A stretch of 64,000 nucleotides of DNA, taken from assembly GCA_964469565.1 (NCBI GenBank), contig CAYXZD010000001.1, forward strand, positions 496,001 through 560,000, read 5' to 3'. Below, piece after piece: positions 33,909-43,253 of the stretch (its first letter is position 1; every line of letters starts with the position of its first letter). Source of the stretch: GCA-2720975 sp964469565 (GTDB taxonomy: Bacteria > Planctomycetota > UBA1135 > GCA-002686595). The position numbers and the translations under genes are program-made. Under the pieces are notes generated by a model. It did no database searches. It worked only from the letters and a program-made list of their open reading frames with translations, and was not told the DNA's origin.

Positions 33909-35465
33909 ATGACTCTCACTGCCCCCCTATTGCTCGTGGCTGCGCTTCCCGCGTGCCCCCCTCTGACCGTCCCGAATGGGTTCAATGCCCCAGTCCTGCT
34001 CCCCGTCCAGGAATCCGGTCAGCAAGACCCTGACGCTCTCCAAGAGCCTGAGCTCCCACTGAACGTCAAAGGAGCCGTGACCATGGCGCTGGGTAGCAAC
34101 CTGGAGCTAGCCATCTCCACGGTCCAAACTGAAGTGATGCGATTCCAAGAGTTGGGGAGTTGGGGTGCATTCGACTGGGTGATTGATGCAACGCTGGGTC
34201 AAAGTGATGCTGAGAACAAAGCTGGCGGATTCCTTGGCGGTGGCTTGGGCGGAGCGGTCATCCAGACGGACGCTGAGAGCCTTGATGTATCCTTTGTTCG
34301 TCCCTTGACCAGTGGTGGTTCTTTTTCACTGGTCTTCAATAATCGGATCAGCGATTCCAATAGCTTTCTCCAAGATGATCCGACCCAGTACAGTGACTCC
34401 CTCTCGCTCTCTTACACACAGCCTCTGCTCAGGGGTGCCTGGAGTGAGTATGCGACGTCTGCGCAGCGTGAGGGGCAGCTCGCTTACAGGCGGCAGGTAG
34501 AAACGGAACGGCTGACTCGTCTGGGAGTTATCTACCAGACTCGCCTTGCGTACTGGGATCTTGTCAATGCACTCGAACAACTTGCGGTTGCCCAATCGGC
34601 CCTGGAGCTTGGTGAGAGTCGGCTGAACCAAAGTGAGCGACGACTGTCGGCTGGGGTTGGAACGGAAGTCGACGTGATTCAATCGCGTGTGGAATTGGCA
34701 ACTCGCCATGAGGCACTCATTCAAACCCAAAACGCAGTAGCCCAGACGATGGACGGGCTGAGGCGCCTCATTTTCCCCGGCAAGCAGGAAGACATGTGGC
34801 AAGTGCGTCTAATTCCCACCGCTGGCTTACCCGAATCAGTCACGGCAACAGGCATTCCGACCCTGGAGGCAGCTCTTGGAGCGGCTGCAATCGAGCGACC
34901 ACAATTGCGTCAGCGCCAGATCGATATCGACAGTGCGAAGCTACGGCACCAACGCCAAATCTCCGAGCGCATGTCGGCATTAGACCTGTCGTTGTCAGCC
35001 GCAGCCGGGAGCGTGGGGGCCCGCAGCGGGGTCGCCTTTGACGAGACAATGAGTTTCGAATACCCCACGTTTGGGGCCAGTATCCGTTACAGCATGAACT
35101 TGGGGAATCGAACTGCGGCCTATGCTGAGCGGGCCGGACGGGCCGCTGTCCGGCAGGCCATCATCGAGTATGACCGCGAACAACTGCAGGTCACGGCCGA
35201 AGTGCGCACGGCCCTGAGGTCGGTGCACTTTGCGATAGAGCAGGTGGCTGCTACGAGCACGAGCCTGGAGCTCGCCAGACGGCAGTTGGAGGCCGAGGAA
35301 GCACGCTACGCTCAGGACCTGTCCACCACCTTCCAAGTTCTAGAGTTTCAGCACAGTCTCATTGAGGCCATGTCCAATGAGCGAAGCGCGCGAGCTGGGT
35401 ATGTCAAGGCACTTGCCGAGTTAGACCAAGCCCAGGGGCATTTCCCTGCGGAGTTTCCCTATTGA
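33909..35465 (+). CDS. TolC-family outer-membrane efflux channel
   Basis: 518 residues from the ATG at 33909, with a signal peptide (LTAPLLLVAALPAC). The protein has the two-fold repeat of long helices and strands of the outer membrane efflux protein family. Examples are QTRLAYWDLVNALEQLAVAQ near residue 212, RLSAGVGTEVDVIQSRVE near 245, and RSVHFAIEQVAATSTSLELA near 440. It forms the trimeric channel through the outer membrane for tripartite exporters. No inner-membrane pump or adaptor follows; the next genes are a HEAT protein and an FG-GAP protein, so the partner exporter must be elsewhere. Its stop overlaps the TTG start of the next gene. Confidence 0.9.
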   Translation: MTLTAPLLLVAALPACPPLTVPNGFNAPVLLPVQESGQQDPDALQEPELPLNVKGAVTMALGSNLELAISTVQTEVMRFQELGSWGAFDWVIDATLGQSDAENKAGGFLGGGLGGAVIQTDAESLDVSFVRPLTSGGSFSLVFNNRISDSNSFLQDDPTQYSDSLSLSYTQPLLRGAWSEYATSAQREGQLAYRRQVETERLTRLGVIYQTRLAYWDLVNALEQLAVAQSALELGESRLNQSERRLSAGVGTEVDVIQSRVELATRHEALIQTQNAVAQTMDGLRRLIFPGKQEDMWQVRLIPTAGLPESVTATGIPTLEAALGAAAIERPQLRQRQIDIDSAKLRHQRQISERMSALDLSLSAAAGSVGARSGVAFDETMSFEYPTFGASIRYSMNLGNRTAAYAERAGRAAVRQAIIEYDREQLQVTAEVRTALRSVHFAIEQVAATSTSLELARRQLEAEEARYAQDLSTTFQVLEFQHSLIEAMSNERSARAGYVKALAELDQAQGHFPAEFPY

Positions 35466-37147
35466 GTGACGGAGCAGAATCGAAGCGATCTCGAATCCCT
35501 GCCTTCGTGGTGGGAGCTCTTGTCCTCGGTGGCTTGGGCTGGGTTTCTGTGCGTGGTGGGGGGTCTGGCTCTAGGCCCCTAACACTGGAAGAGCAATTCG
35601 CCGAGGACGATCGCATTGGCCCCTTACTCTACGATTGTCCGTTTGGGAGGCCCTTTACTGAACCCACGGTCAATATGCTCGAGTTGCTAGTTTCCAAGCT
35701 AGACATGGGCATGCGCGAGCCACTCATGCGTGCCAAGGCCGAGCTCGCATCGATCGGACCTGAAGCGATCCCCCCCTTGCGAGCTCTTTTTGACAGTGCC
35801 TACCAGAACCCTTGGAAACAGGGCGTGGTTCAAAACGTGCTTGCGGTCTGTACCCAAATGAAGGGCCCTGAGGGGATCGACATGCTCCGCTATGCCCTAG
35901 GCCACCCGCAAGAGAGCGTTCGCCAAGCGGCCCTGCGAGGAATCGGACTGCATGGAACTGCCTCCGACTACGACCTTGTCGCAGGATGGTTGCCAATGAT
36001 CCAGAGCGCCCAATTGCGCGCTGCCTACGCCACTTGTATGGCAACACTCGATCCCCAGCGGTTTGGAGGGGACCTCGCCTCATGGATGGAATCCGGCCAG
36101 CAGGAAGACCTCTATGCCCACGTGATTGGCGGCCTGTTGAAGGTCCGCGATCCCGGTACGGCGCAGCGCTTGAAGGCACTCCATTCAGAGCGCGACGATG
36201 TCTGGAGCGTCTTGCTGATGGCTGCTGCCGCCAGCCTGGGAGACCAAGAAGCACTTGATAGCGTGCACAAAGGCCTGCATGCCGAACAGCCGATCCTGCG
36301 ACGCCATGCGGTGATGGCCTTGGGCGGAATCGGGCGCGCGCGTGACGCCTCGTTGCTCCTGAATGATCCGCACCCCGGTATCCGGGCCACCGTGGCGGAA
36401 GTGCTCATTGCTGCCGAACCGACTGAAGAAATTGATGTCTGGTTGCGGGATGGCATGGGTGACCCCGATACTCGTGTTCAAGAAACTTGCCTGACCAGTC
36501 TCTGCGAGCGACAAGACGAACTGGCCGTCGCCCATTGTCTAGCCCTGCTGCAGGGGAATCCGGTGGAGCGCGGGCTTGCCCTGCGATGTTTGAGGTCGAG
36601 TTTCCCCGTGAAGCCTTCACTCGCGGAGGATGCCTACCTTCGGCTGCTCCCCATGGTAGAGGCTGTCTTTGCTGATGGCCGCATCCCTATTGAGCTTATT
36701 CAGTCGCTAGCCCAGATTCCGACCGCAGATTGTAGCCGGTATTTGATGGCGAAGGCCGACGAGCTCTCAGGCCGCATCAAGGGTCTTCCGGCTCATCGCT
36801 GGCTGATGGGTCAAGTGTGGAATACAGGCTCAGTCGGCCGCGAGCTTTTGCGGGAGGAGTATCTCATCGAAACGGATCCGTTCAGGCGGATCGATTTGAT
36901 TGAGTTCATTTGGCAGGACCATTCCCAAGCCTCTAGGGAGTTGCTTCTCACTGCCTTGCAAGACTCCAGCCTTAACCCCTTCGAGAGACTTTATCTTGCA
37001 GATCGCCTTACCCGGATGGGACCTGCTGAGCAGGTAGCCTCGGCGCTGAAACGCGTTTACCTCGAGTTGACCCACCGGCAGGTCCGGCCCGCAATGCAAT
37101 GCCTCTTGTGGATCTGGTATGGGCAGCATTACGAGCTTGGCAGTTAG
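35462..37147 (+). CDS. HEAT-repeat protein with N-terminal membrane segment
   Basis: 561 residues. The start is TTG at 35462, overlapping the TGA of the tolC-like gene (TTGA), so the two are translationally coupled. An N-terminal hydrophobic segment (AFVVGALVLGGLGWVSV, about 13-30) anchors or exports it. HEAT-type helical pairs follow (for example DMLRYALGHPQESVRQAALR and LRRHAVMALGGIGRARDASL), filling most of residues 80-380. The C-terminal 150 residues are helical too. HEAT repeats act as protein-binding scaffolds. No catalytic motif is seen. It lies between an export channel and a surface lipoprotein, suggesting a role in assembly or export (inference). Confidence 0.85.
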   Translation: MSDGAESKRSRIPAFVVGALVLGGLGWVSVRGGGSGSRPLTLEEQFAEDDRIGPLLYDCPFGRPFTEPTVNMLELLVSKLDMGMREPLMRAKAELASIGPEAIPPLRALFDSAYQNPWKQGVVQNVLAVCTQMKGPEGIDMLRYALGHPQESVRQAALRGIGLHGTASDYDLVAGWLPMIQSAQLRAAYATCMATLDPQRFGGDLASWMESGQQEDLYAHVIGGLLKVRDPGTAQRLKALHSERDDVWSVLLMAAAASLGDQEALDSVHKGLHAEQPILRRHAVMALGGIGRARDASLLLNDPHPGIRATVAEVLIAAEPTEEIDVWLRDGMGDPDTRVQETCLTSLCERQDELAVAHCLALLQGNPVERGLALRCLRSSFPVKPSLAEDAYLRLLPMVEAVFADGRIPIELIQSLAQIPTADCSRYLMAKADELSGRIKGLPAHRWLMGQVWNTGSVGRELLREEYLIETDPFRRIDLIEFIWQDHSQASRELLLTALQDSSLNPFERLYLADRLTRMGPAEQVASALKRVYLELTHRQVRPAMQCLLWIWYGQHYELGS

Positions 37148-37151
37148 GCGA

Positions 37152-40100
37152 ATGTCATTGTTCGGGCGCTGGTTGAAGGCCGGGTTCTTCTTGCTGTGTG
37201 TCTGTGGGTGGGTAATGGCTTGCGGCAATCATGAGGCGAATCAGACGGACCACGAAATCACTCCAGTCCCTGCTCCCGTTGAGGACGCCGGTGATTCAGT
37301 GGAACCTTCGGAATCGTCGCAGATAACTGGCACCGAGCAACGGGCGCCCGCGCCCGATCGCCTGATGGCCAGCAGGCTCACCCCACTCGGGCCCTGGTGG
37401 CCAGAACTACGAGCCCAGGTGGACCCCGGAAACAGAAATGCACCCTGGCCCGAGGAGCAGCTTGCTATTCTCGCAGAGCGGACCTTGCAATCCGGCTTAG
37501 ACAGTTGGGGAAAGGGAGTGGAGAGCACACTTGGGGCATTCATTGGACCTCGTTCTGCATTCAGTGGGTCGTTGGCGCCGCCAGATCGCCCCCTCTCCCC
37601 GGCTAAGCGAGTTGCCACGGGCGCCTATTCGGTTGGCACGTATCCTGATGATGGGGGATCTGAGATCGGCATTGGGGGAGCTAGGTCTGCATTGGACCCA
37701 CTGTTTGAGCTGTTCTCTCCCAGGCAGGCTGAGGTTGAGGTCTGGGTCAATCACGTTGGGCCACTCCATCAAGGCATTCAGAGCACCCATGTTCTACTTC
37801 GCATTAGCGGCCCGACAGCGCGGGGGCTGCGCCAACTCAATCTTGAGTGGCAGGTCGACTGGCGCGTGGGAGCTCAAAGGGTCACTCTTGCCCGCGTACG
37901 GGGAATGCGATGGGAGTCGGTGTATGCTAATCAAAGGCTTTACCAAGACCGTACCCTAGAACTCTTGGGGAACGGTCAGGAGGCTCCGTCGTGGCTTTCG
38001 AGTGGTGCGCGCGAAAGCTCAGCTAGAACTGACAATCAAGTGGCCTTTACGGATGTGCACCTTGGCATGCATGGTGCAGCTGTGGGGGACATTGATGGAG
38101 ATGGACTCGAGGACATATACCTAGGTCGACACGGCGGTATTCCCAATCAGCTACTTCTGCACCAAGCGGATGGCACTGTCCGAGACATAGCTCACGAACG
38201 GAATGTCGACTTTCTTGAAGATACAAGCGGCGTGCTGATCGTTGACCTTGATGGGGACGGAGCGCGGGATTTACTCTTGGGAATTGGGGCAGACATTGCG
38301 ATTTGTTGGAATGACGGTCAGGGCTTCTTCCCCAGCCACCTGCTACTTACCCGGGATTCCAAAGACAAGGTCTATAGCCTCGCAGTGGCCGATGCCGATG
38401 GCGATGGTGACCTCGACCTCTACGACACGCGCTACTTTGCTGACAATTACGGTGGCGGAGTTCCCACTCCCTACCACGATGCTCGCAATGGAGGCCCGAA
38501 CTCCTTTTGGCGCAACCTCGGGGAGAGGCGCATCGTAGAGGACACCGAGGCCGTAGGACTCGATCACCACAATGACAGATTCAGCCTAGCTGCACTGTGG
38601 GAGGACGTCGACGTAGACGGTGACCTCGACCTGTACGTGGTCAATGATTTTGGGGAGAACAACCTCTACCTGAATACCGATGGGCACTTTGAAGATATCG
38701 GAGCAGGGATGGGTCTTGGGGACATGGCCGCAGGCATGGGAATCAGCCCATCAGATGTTAACCAAGACGGCCTTCTCGACTTGTATGTTTCGAATATGCA
38801 TACAGCTGCAGGTCAGCGCATCACGACGAGTCCACAATTCCAGCCCAATGCCTCTGAAAGACTGCGTGCCGTTTATCGTGGACACACCAGGGGCAACTCA
38901 CTATTGATCAACGCAGGAGGGGGGCAGTTTAGGGACGCTAGCCTAGAGAGTCAGGCCTCAGCAGGTGGTTGGGCTTGGGGGGCCATTCACGTGGACATGG
39001 GTAACCAGGGCGCAGATGACTTTGCTGTGCCCAATGGCTTCTTGACCGGGTCTGATTCACGCGACCTAGCCAGCTTTTTTTGGCGCTGCGTAGTCAACGC
39101 ATCCCCGGAAGACTCAACCGCGACCGAAGAGTACCTCAATGCTTGGGCTGGCATCACGCGATTGACCCAGGTGCGCGGATACTGTTGGAATGGCCTCGAA
39201 CGAAACTACGCCTATTTAGCGACAGAGCCCGGTCGCTTTGTGGATGCCAGTCGGATTTCCGGCCTCGATTTCAAAGAGGATGGGCGGGTGGCGCTGCGCC
39301 TGGACTGGGACGGGGATGGGCGCCTCGATTTGGCCCTCAAGAATCGTACAGCTCCCATTTTCCGCTATTTGCACAACCAAGTGCAGGCAGCAGGTCAGTT
39401 CATTTCATTCGAACTCAGAGGGCTGACCCCCAACACAGAGGCCGTCGGCGCGCTCGTCGAGGTCCGCCATGGCGAGAATCACTGGCTCCGTAGGGTGTAT
39501 GCCGGTGAGGGCTTCTTGTCCGGCCAGAGCAAGCGATTACATTTTGGGTTGGGGTCCCTGGGTGCTGATGATCCAGTGGATTGGGTGCGCGTCACATGGC
39601 CCGATGGAACCCTCAACGAAGTCACTCGCTTGGCCCCGGGTGCCCTTTATTCTTGGCAGTATGGAGCCAAGGAGCCGGTCGTGATGCGGGACACCGCTAG
39701 CCACAGGTCCGATAAGGATACTGTGGGGCTTGCGACGGGAAGCGGCAAACCGACTCCCTCTCTTGTGGCCCTCGAACGTGTGCCCTGCTCCTCGCTCTCC
39801 CTCCCCAGTTATTCGGGTACCCACCCAACCCTTGCCGACCTGGCCGGTGAGCTGAAGAACTCGTCCACATTGATCTACCTGTGGGGCAGTTGGAGTTCAG
39901 AGAGTCTCGCCGGGTTGAAGATCCTGGGTGGTGCTGCTGACTCCTTGCGAGAGGCTGGCCTGCGAGTTCATCCCCTCTCGATGGACGGGCCCCGGCACTC
40001 TGCTCAGGCAGAGCAGCTGGCCCAAGCAGCCATGCCCCTTTCACCCGGAGGTCGGATTGACAGCCGCACACGTCCACTCATCGAGCTGCTCCTGCAGTCG

Positions 40101-40397
40101 ACTCTCGGAATCTACGACGACCTGCAGCTGCCCCTAGGCATTCTGGTGGATCCTTCAGGAGCCATGGTCGCGGTTCACTTCGGCTCTCCCCAAGTGGATG
40201 TCTTGGAAGCACAGGCAAGGGCCCTGCAGGTTCCACTGCCTCGCGACGAGGAACGCTGGACACAAGTCCTGACGGGCGGTCACTGGTTGAAAAAGGGGCC
40301 TGCCCGGCGATTCAATGAAGCGATCAACTTCTTGATGAATGACCGCTCCGAGAAGGACTTCGCACGAGAGTTGCAGGAGTTTGTGGACCGACGTTAG
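37152..40397 (+). CDS. FG-GAP/VCBS and ASPIC-UnbV lipoprotein with thioredoxin-like tail
   Basis: About 1,081 residues from the ATG at 37152. A lipoprotein signal with VMACGN anchors it. Residues about 300-710 hold FG-GAP/VCBS beta-propeller repeats with Ca-binding D-x-D-G-D loops (GDIDGDGLEDIYLG, DLDGDGARDLLLG, DADGDGDLDLYD, DVDVDGDLDLYVVND). An ASPIC/UnbV domain follows (VGALVEVRHG, GLGSLGADDPVDWVRVTWPDG) near 775-850. The last 200 residues look like a redoxin fold (STLIYLWGSWSSES, then LGILVDPSGAMVAVHFG), but the CxxC site is SSES and so cannot do thiol chemistry. CRTAC-like proteins of this type are common in planctomycetes; function unknown. Third gene of the tolC-like operon. Confidence 0.88.
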   Translation: MSLFGRWLKAGFFLLCVCGWVMACGNHEANQTDHEITPVPAPVEDAGDSVEPSESSQITGTEQRAPAPDRLMASRLTPLGPWWPELRAQVDPGNRNAPWPEEQLAILAERTLQSGLDSWGKGVESTLGAFIGPRSAFSGSLAPPDRPLSPAKRVATGAYSVGTYPDDGGSEIGIGGARSALDPLFELFSPRQAEVEVWVNHVGPLHQGIQSTHVLLRISGPTARGLRQLNLEWQVDWRVGAQRVTLARVRGMRWESVYANQRLYQDRTLELLGNGQEAPSWLSSGARESSARTDNQVAFTDVHLGMHGAAVGDIDGDGLEDIYLGRHGGIPNQLLLHQADGTVRDIAHERNVDFLEDTSGVLIVDLDGDGARDLLLGIGADIAICWNDGQGFFPSHLLLTRDSKDKVYSLAVADADGDGDLDLYDTRYFADNYGGGVPTPYHDARNGGPNSFWRNLGERRIVEDTEAVGLDHHNDRFSLAALWEDVDVDGDLDLYVVNDFGENNLYLNTDGHFEDIGAGMGLGDMAAGMGISPSDVNQDGLLDLYVSNMHTAAGQRITTSPQFQPNASERLRAVYRGHTRGNSLLINAGGGQFRDASLESQASAGGWAWGAIHVDMGNQGADDFAVPNGFLTGSDSRDLASFFWRCVVNASPEDSTATEEYLNAWAGITRLTQVRGYCWNGLERNYAYLATEPGRFVDASRISGLDFKEDGRVALRLDWDGDGRLDLALKNRTAPIFRYLHNQVQAAGQFISFELRGLTPNTEAVGALVEVRHGENHWLRRVYAGEGFLSGQSKRLHFGLGSLGADDPVDWVRVTWPDGTLNEVTRLAPGALYSWQYGAKEPVVMRDTASHRSDKDTVGLATGSGKPTPSLVALERVPCSSLSLPSYSGTHPTLADLAGELKNSSTLIYLWGSWSSESLAGLKILGGAADSLREAGLRVHPLSMDGPRHSAQAEQLAQAAMPLSPGGRIDSRTRPLIELLLQSTLGIYDDLQLPLGILVDPSGAMVAVHFGSPQVDVLEAQARALQVPLPRDEERWTQVLTGGHWLKKGPARRFNEAINFLMNDRSEKDFARELQEFVDRR

Positions 40398-40416
40398 TGG
40401 GCAACGCTTGCGGGGC

Positions 40417-40947
40417 CTATTCCAGCACTTGCCAACCGGGACTTTCCAGCAGTCGCTCCCAAGGCAGCGGACCGCCCTCTAGGAGAACCGTTCCAAGCTG
40501 TGGCCACTCAACAGTAAGGCCTGGGTGTTCGAGTAGCCCCTTCGAAGGATGTTGCAGATAGACCGCGTGTCCAGAATGCCCAGGTTCTCGAGGCCACGCG
40601 AGGAAACAAGGCAATCCTGATCCTGGCTGCGTTCCGGCGTTCAGGGTTGTCGCAGCAAATACATACCCGTGGTGAAGCAGATGGCCACTGCGCTCGACCA
40701 TGCGGGCATCGCGGAGCCTGTGTCTCAGCCCCGAATGGCTCGCGATCCAGGTGGGCAGTCCTACTCCGCTTTGGAATCCTTGGGTACTTGCAAATGCCTC
40801 TAGAGCTACGCGTGCATCGGCCTGATTTGTGTGCACCACATAACTGGCTAGGCGAGGAAGGGAAACTAGGCAGACCAGAACGACGATACCACCCACGATG
40901 AAGCGGTGGCTAGCGACCCGGCCTTTTGGACTCAGTGAACGGCTCAT
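40417..40947 (-). CDS. Small membrane protein, pilin-like soluble domain
   Basis: 176 residues from the ATG at 40947 (a TTG at 41010 is less likely). An N-terminal membrane segment (FIVGGIVVLVCLVSLPRLASY) is followed by helix, then a beta-rich soluble part with HGYVFAATTLNAG, FLAWPREPGHSGHAVYLQ and LEHPGLTVEWP. The pattern of Y-x-F strands, a W-P-x-E-x-G-x-S-G turn and a strand ending in a hydrophobic tail resembles the soluble domain of minor pseudopilin-like proteins in planctomycetes. No GFTxxE prepilin cleavage site is present. Function unknown. It is divergent from the CCA enzyme and convergent with the FG-GAP gene. Confidence 0.6.
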   Translation of the reverse strand: MSRSLSPKGRVASHRFIVGGIVVLVCLVSLPRLASYVVHTNQADARVALEAFASTQGFQSGVGLPTWIASHSGLRHRLRDARMVERSGHLLHHGYVFAATTLNAGTQPGSGLPCFLAWPREPGHSGHAVYLQHPSKGLLEHPGLTVEWPQLGTVLLEGGPLPWERLLESPGWQVLE

Positions 40948-41015
40948 AGGCTTTGAAGCGCCGAATGGCGGCTGGACCTGATTCTGCCTCTCCCCTGTGC
41001 TAATGTTCAAGCACG

Positions 41016-42290
41016 ATGTGCAAAGCCCCGCTCGACAGCCTCAATCCTAGCCTATTGGCTGCGGCTCGTGCGATTGCCACGACTCTCGCATCGGCCGGCA
41101 TGCGCGGGTGGATCGTGGGTGGTGCCGTGCGCGACTTGTTGATGAACCGAGTGCCTAATGACGTGGATATGGTTTCCGCAGCCCGTCCAGATCAAGTTGA
41201 AGCTCTGTTTCCCAAGACCTACAGCGTTGGAAGAGCCTTCGGCATCGTCGTTGTTCAGATCCATGGCGTGGACGTCGAGTTGGCCACCTTCCGAACAGAG
41301 AGCGGCTATTCGGATGCACGCCACCCTGATCGCATCCAGTACGCGGAGACTCCCGAATTGGACGCTTTGAGGCGCGATTTTTCATGCAATGCCCTCTACC
41401 TCGATCCTCTGACCGGGGAATTGCTAGACCCCTGTGGGGGAGTCGAGGACATTCAACAGGGGGAGTTGCGTACGGTGGGTTCTGCACAGGATCGCTTCAC
41501 CGAAGACGGCCTGCGCTTATTGCGGATGGGTCGATTCGCAGGACAGCTTGGGTTTCTGCCAAGTCCAGATGTTCTCCAAGCTGCCCGGGACTGTAAGGAC
41601 TCCCTGGCTCACGTGAGCCCAGAACGAATACGAAGTGAGCTTTCCGGTTGCCTCGACAGCCTGAACCCTTCGAGGGCACTCCAATGCCTCCTCGATGGGG
41701 GGCTCTTGCCGGTTTGCCTACCCTGGCTGTGCGCAGACGGTGCAGACCCGGCAACCCATGTGGGGTTACTCAAGGAACTCGGCGAACATACGGACCACTG
41801 TGCGGGCTGGGCTGTTCTGTTGGGTCACTCCCACGAATCCATCCGTGTTTTTGAAGAGCGTGCCCACGGACTCAGATTCTCAAGAGCGGACGTCCAAGCG
41901 CTCGTGCGCACACTGAATACGGCTGCTCTCTGGTGCAGTCTAAGCGGGCAAGACACTCAACGCTCAACACGCATACTGGCGCTTCGTGATGAACCCTGGG
42001 AGGGGGGCTACCGTCTCGCACGGGCTCGAGCACGTCAATCCGGCGATGTTGACCTGATAGGCGAGATGGATGAACTTGCCCACTGGCGTCGGGGACTGTC
42101 CCACGAGTCCATGTTTCCCCCCGCCCTCTTGCGGAGTGCGGACCTCAGGGCGGCCAGTGTCCCGCGAGGTCCCCGTTGGGCCGAGCTGTTTGACAGGGCA
42201 CTCCGAGACCAGCTCGACCAGAAGCTCTTGCATAGGTCACAGCTCACTCAATGGCTCGTCGATGCCGGCCATCCTGACACCGCGCCCTAG
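41016..42290 (+). CDS. cca: CCA tRNA nucleotidyltransferase / poly(A) polymerase family
   Basis: 424 residues; a class II nucleotidyltransferase that adds or repairs the CCA end of tRNA. The head domain shows GWIVGGAVRDLLMN near residue 32, NDVDMVSAARP with the catalytic D-x-D, VELATFRTES and RRDFSCNALYLDPLTGELLD. The neck motif ERD/ERI is present as FTEDGLRLLRMGRFAGQLG and SPERIRSELSG. The C-terminal half is helical with an HD-like part of normal length. The bacterial family includes both CCA enzymes and poly(A) polymerases, and sequence by eye favours the CCA type only moderately. Confidence 0.88.
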   Translation: MCKAPLDSLNPSLLAAARAIATTLASAGMRGWIVGGAVRDLLMNRVPNDVDMVSAARPDQVEALFPKTYSVGRAFGIVVVQIHGVDVELATFRTESGYSDARHPDRIQYAETPELDALRRDFSCNALYLDPLTGELLDPCGGVEDIQQGELRTVGSAQDRFTEDGLRLLRMGRFAGQLGFLPSPDVLQAARDCKDSLAHVSPERIRSELSGCLDSLNPSRALQCLLDGGLLPVCLPWLCADGADPATHVGLLKELGEHTDHCAGWAVLLGHSHESIRVFEERAHGLRFSRADVQALVRTLNTAALWCSLSGQDTQRSTRILALRDEPWEGGYRLARARARQSGDVDLIGEMDELAHWRRGLSHESMFPPALLRSADLRAASVPRGPRWAELFDRALRDQLDQKLLHRSQLTQWLVDAGHPDTAP

Positions 42291-42326
42291 AATCGCGTCC
42301 CTAAAGTCGCACCCCCCAGAATCACA

Positions 42327-43238
42327 CTATGTGGGCGGGATTAGCCTGCGAAGCCCGTAGCTCACCGGCACTCCAGCAAGTACACCCAAACATACCCAAA
42401 GGGCTGGCCCGGTTGTGCCCGTCAATTCCAGGGATGCCAGCGCCGCAACAAGGGGCATCGTCGTGCGCAGAGCTTGCCCTACGGCGCCCTCAACCTGAGC
42501 CGGACTCCACAATCCGCTGGGTCGTGTTTTCCAAAGTCGCCAGGCTCCGCCCCCTGAAAGGAGGAGGCACAGGACCCATCCTAGCACTGAAGTTCCCCGG
42601 CTCTCCATCAGACCCAAGACTGGAACTCCCGCAAGGAGCAGGACCGCCGCGAAGAGGGGACGATCTGGTCTGCGCCTCAGTGGGGACGCATCCTCCCCAT
42701 CCTCCATGCGCCCCAGGATCGAAACGCAACCGATGTAGGCACCGTAGAGAACCGCAGGAGCAAATGTAGCCAGGGTTGAAGTTTGCAGTGGGGTCAAGAG
42801 CGCAATGCCAAGGCCGACATTCAAACAACGGCAAACGCCGAGCAAGACGGGGCCGCGAATTGGCCCCCGCCCAATCAAGTCATAGCCCACAGCACAAGTC
42901 GCAAGAGCGCAATAGCCGATCCCCATGCGCGTCCCTGCACTCCAAGCCAGAAGAACTCCGAAAACAGGCAATCCCAATCCCAGCCCAAAGCTGGTCGATG
43001 CGGAGACTCCTCCGGAGGGGATCGGACGACTGGGGCGTGTTCGTGAATCCGCTTCCCGATCCGTCCAGTCGTTCAAGGCCATTGCCCCGTGGTAGATGCA
43101 CAGACTTGCAAGCACTAGGCGCCAGGGCGCGTCCCCCCGTGGCCACTGTCCAGCAGCACCCACCAGGATGCCGACCACTACATCCGCAGCGGCAGAAGGC
43201 GCCAGACTGAGGCGTAAGAGTCGCGCTAGGGCCAGCAT
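42327..43238 (-). CDS. UbiA-family prenyltransferase
   Basis: 303 residues with about eight membrane helices. The first Asp-rich motif is NDWTDREADSRTRPSRPIPSG (N-D-x-x-D-x-x-x-D), and the second acidic site is GRMEDGEDASPLRRRP. UbiA enzymes join isoprenoid diphosphates to aromatic rings or sugars. GPVLLGVCRCLNVGLG between them recalls EboC-like members. No eboA-F neighbours are present, so the substrate is open; menaquinone or haem pathways are the usual users. It lies 15 bp downstream of rseP on the same strand and ends 36 bp from the convergent CCA gene. Confidence 0.85.
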   Translation of the reverse strand: MLALARLLRLSLAPSAAADVVVGILVGAAGQWPRGDAPWRLVLASLCIYHGAMALNDWTDREADSRTRPSRPIPSGGVSASTSFGLGLGLPVFGVLLAWSAGTRMGIGYCALATCAVGYDLIGRGPIRGPVLLGVCRCLNVGLGIALLTPLQTSTLATFAPAVLYGAYIGCVSILGRMEDGEDASPLRRRPDRPLFAAVLLLAGVPVLGLMESRGTSVLGWVLCLLLSGGGAWRLWKTRPSGLWSPAQVEGAVGQALRTTMPLVAALASLELTGTTGPALWVCLGVLAGVPVSYGLRRLIPPT

Positions 43239-43253
43239 GGACTCGTGATCGCT

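Noticed and set aside
35724..36254. 176-residue Arg-rich open frame on the minus strand
   Set aside because: Shadow of the HEAT-repeat gene; Arg/Pro-rich antisense frames are expected at this GC content.
42327..43238. Naming the UbiA-family gene eboC or menA
   Set aside because: Motifs fit several subfamilies and no pathway genes are adjacent.
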